Shown: in pieces, positions 5,478 to 7,043 of the stretch | Position numbering within the stretch: the stretch's first letter is position 1 | Layout: each line of letters opens with the position of its first letter | Origin: JAVBOP01 sp031550405 | GTDB taxonomy: Bacteria > Bacteroidota > Ignavibacteria > Kapaibacteriales > UBA2268 | Assembly (NCBI GenBank): GCA_031550405.1 | Contig: JAVBOP010000073.1 | Location: 1 to 7,043, forward strand | Direction of reading: 5' to 3' | Length of the DNA: 7,043 bases | Translations under genes and position numbers: made by a program | The notes under the pieces: generated by a model | The model's input: only the letters and a program-made list of their open reading frames with translations | Databases searched by the model: none | What the model was told of the DNA's origin: nothing

Positions 5478-7043
5478 ATGATGAGGAAGATTGGAAGTGC
5501 CTTGCTAATAATCGTATTACTGCAAAAAATGGGTGCAGAGGAGATGTCCATACGCGACTATTCTTTGTTCTATACCGTCAAAATTGATTCTATTTCCAAG
5601 CCCAGAATAACGATAAAATGGGACGATAAGCCGGATGTGGAAAGTGTAGTGATTTCCAGAAAATTGAAAAAGGATAAGGATTTCGGCGAATACTACGTGT
5701 ATGTAGCTCTCGACGGCGAAACGGAATGGAGCGATACAAATGTTGTGGAAGGCGAAGAATATGAATATGGTTTGGAACAGATTATGAATAAAAATTCATC
5801 TTTCGCCTATTTTTCATCCGGTTTTAATCTGCCTTTGCAGGATTACCGGGGCAGGCTGCTATTGCTTGTGGATACTACTTTGAAGGATGCGCTGCAAAAG
5901 GAGATACAGCTGCTGGCGGAAGATATTATTGCCGATGGCTGGCTTGTGAAAGTGCGGTATGTTCCGCGTGCTGAAGCCTTTGATTTTGACAAAGTCGGGC
6001 ACGTCAAAAACATAATACATGAAGAATTTATTAACCATCCTGACAGCCTGCGGGCTATATTTCTGTTTGGACGCGTGCCTGTTCCGTATTCGGGAAATTA
6101 CGCTCTTGATGGGCATACTCCCGAGCATTGCGGGGCATACGGCGCCGATACGTATTATGCAAGCATTTCTGACAAGTGGTATGATATTAAGGTAGATAGC
6201 CGAATGGCAAGTGACGAACGGCAGTGGAATATACCCGGAGACGGCAAGTTTGATAACGATATGATAGCGGAAGATTTGGCGCTTGAATGCGGTCGAGTGG
6301 ATTTTTTTGATATGCCCGAATTTGCGGAAAGCGAGATTGAACTGCTGCGGAACTATGTGAACAAAGACCATGCGTACAGGCGCAAAGTTGTTGCGTTTCC
6401 CCGCAACGCCATAATTAGCAACTACTTCGATGTGAACAGCTATACGGAGGCTTTTGCATCAAATGGATGGCTGAATTTCGTTCCTTTGGTGGCTGAGGAG
6501 AATATCGATACAGCGTCGCTTATAACCGCACTGCCGAATACCAGATACCTGTTTGCCTATGGCTGCGGTCCGGGGTCTTCGCCGGATTTTGGCTATGGCA
6601 TAGGCTCTACTTCGCAACTTGCCACCACGAATTACAATGCCGTATTTACCCTGATTTTTGGCTCATGGTTTGGCGATTGGGACACGCAAAATAATCTCAT
6701 GCGCGCCATGATTGCCAGCAAGCCGTCGATTTTGACCTGTGCGTGGGCGGGACGTCCATATTGGCATCTGCATCATCTGGGAATGGGCGAAAACACAGGC
6801 TATTCCGCTAAAATCACGCAAAATAATTATCACTACAAGCCCTATATTTCCAATTCGAAAATAGGACACAGGAGTGTGCAGGCGTGCCTGATGGGCGATC
6901 CGACTTTGCGGGCACATATTGTTGCTCCAGTTGATAATTTGAAGGCGGATATATTGCTTCAAAGTTCATTGCAACACCCTGCTGTTCATATAACTTGGGA
7001 AAAATCAAAAGATAGCGTGGACGGCTATAATATTTATCGGGCA
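5478..7043 (+). CDS. Secreted gingipain-fold (C25-like) protein with Fn3-like flanks, 3' end missing
   Basis: Open for 522 codons to the window end. Residues 1–20 form a signal peptide (MMRK, then ALLIIVLLQ, likely cleavage after MGA). Residues 30–105 look Fn3-like (ITIKWDDKPDVESVVISRK, then SDTNVVEGEEYEYGLEQI). Residues 125–480 fit the C25/gingipain scaffold: RLLLLVD; AIFLFGRVPVPYSG (193–206); DGHTPEHCGAYGADTYY (211–227); a possibly calcium-binding PGDGKFDND (253–261); ALECGRVDFFDMP and ELLRNYVNKDH; then YGCGPGSS (361–368), FGSWFGDWD (394–402), LTCAWAGRPYW (419–429) and LMGDPTLR (471–478). A second Fn3-like domain begins near 485 (VHITWEKSKDSVDGYNIYRA). The expected catalytic His and Cys positions read Cys363 and Ser396, so peptidase activity is doubtful. 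A T9SS sorting domain may lie beyond the window. The start is ATG 5478 or the adjacent ATG 5481; GGGGA just upstream fits the second slightly better. Fold assignment is good; function is unknown. Confidence 0.8.
   Translation, partial: MMRKIGSALLIIVLLQKMGAEEMSIRDYSLFYTVKIDSISKPRITIKWDDKPDVESVVISRKLKKDKDFGEYYVYVALDGETEWSDTNVVEGEEYEYGLEQIMNKNSSFAYFSSGFNLPLQDYRGRLLLLVDTTLKDALQKEIQLLAEDIIADGWLVKVRYVPRAEAFDFDKVGHVKNIIHEEFINHPDSLRAIFLFGRVPVPYSGNYALDGHTPEHCGAYGADTYYASISDKWYDIKVDSRMASDERQWNIPGDGKFDNDMIAEDLALECGRVDFFDMPEFAESEIELLRNYVNKDHAYRRKVVAFPRNAIISNYFDVNSYTEAFASNGWLNFVPLVAEENIDTASLITALPNTRYLFAYGCGPGSSPDFGYGIGSTSQLATTNYNAVFTLIFGSWFGDWDTQNNLMRAMIASKPSILTCAWAGRPYWHLHHLGMGENTGYSAKITQNNYHYKPYISNSKIGHRSVQACLMGDPTLRAHIVAPVDNLKADILLQSSLQHPAVHITWEKSKDSVDGYNIYRA

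Noticed and set aside
5859..6371. 170-codon open frame antisense to the C25-fold gene
   Set aside because: The plus-strand frame has coherent C25-like motifs throughout this stretch, while the antisense product has no recognisable features.

Overview
The window looks like chromosome from a member of the Bacteroidetes/Chlorobi (FCB) group. Three sequence signs support this. First, the 3430–5361 gene ends in a type IX secretion (Por) C-terminal sorting domain. Second, the gene at 5478 encodes a gingipain-fold (peptidase C25-like) exported protein. Third, most genes are preceded by the Bacteroidetes promoter pattern TTTG-N19-TAnnTTTG, and only one has a clear Shine-Dalgarno sequence. The species cannot be named from the sequence.

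Layout, left to right. Positions 1–1170 (minus) hold the N-terminal 390 codons of a MtaB-type tRNA methylthiotransferase, cut by the window edge. Positions 1171–1730 are an AT-rich gap without a convincing protein gene. It contains a 13-bp inverted repeat (1484–1496 / 1610–1622) followed by ten T, which could be a structured RNA or the remnant of a small mobile element. Positions 1731–3101 (minus) hold a complete murC. Positions 3102–3429 are a divergent intergenic region with a good promoter for murC, one for the gene to the right, and a possible small RNA between them. Positions 3430–5361 (plus) encode a 643-residue secreted protein made of about 13 GLUG-type repeats with a T9SS sorting domain, followed by an intrinsic terminator at 5383–5413. 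From 5478 to the window end (plus) runs a 522-codon fragment of a secreted C25-fold protein with Fn3-like flanks.

The left half is housekeeping: tRNA A37 modification and peptidoglycan precursor synthesis. The right half is a cell-surface/secretion section with two exported proteins that probably use the same secretion route but appear to be separately transcribed. The most interesting point is the C25-fold protein. It keeps the scaffold of gingipain-like peptidases, but the positions that should carry the catalytic His and Cys read as Cys (in YGCGPGS) and Ser (in FGSWFGDWD). It is therefore either a non-proteolytic relative or an enzyme with rearranged chemistry. I found no CRISPR array, tRNA, rRNA, intact insertion sequence or clear defence system.
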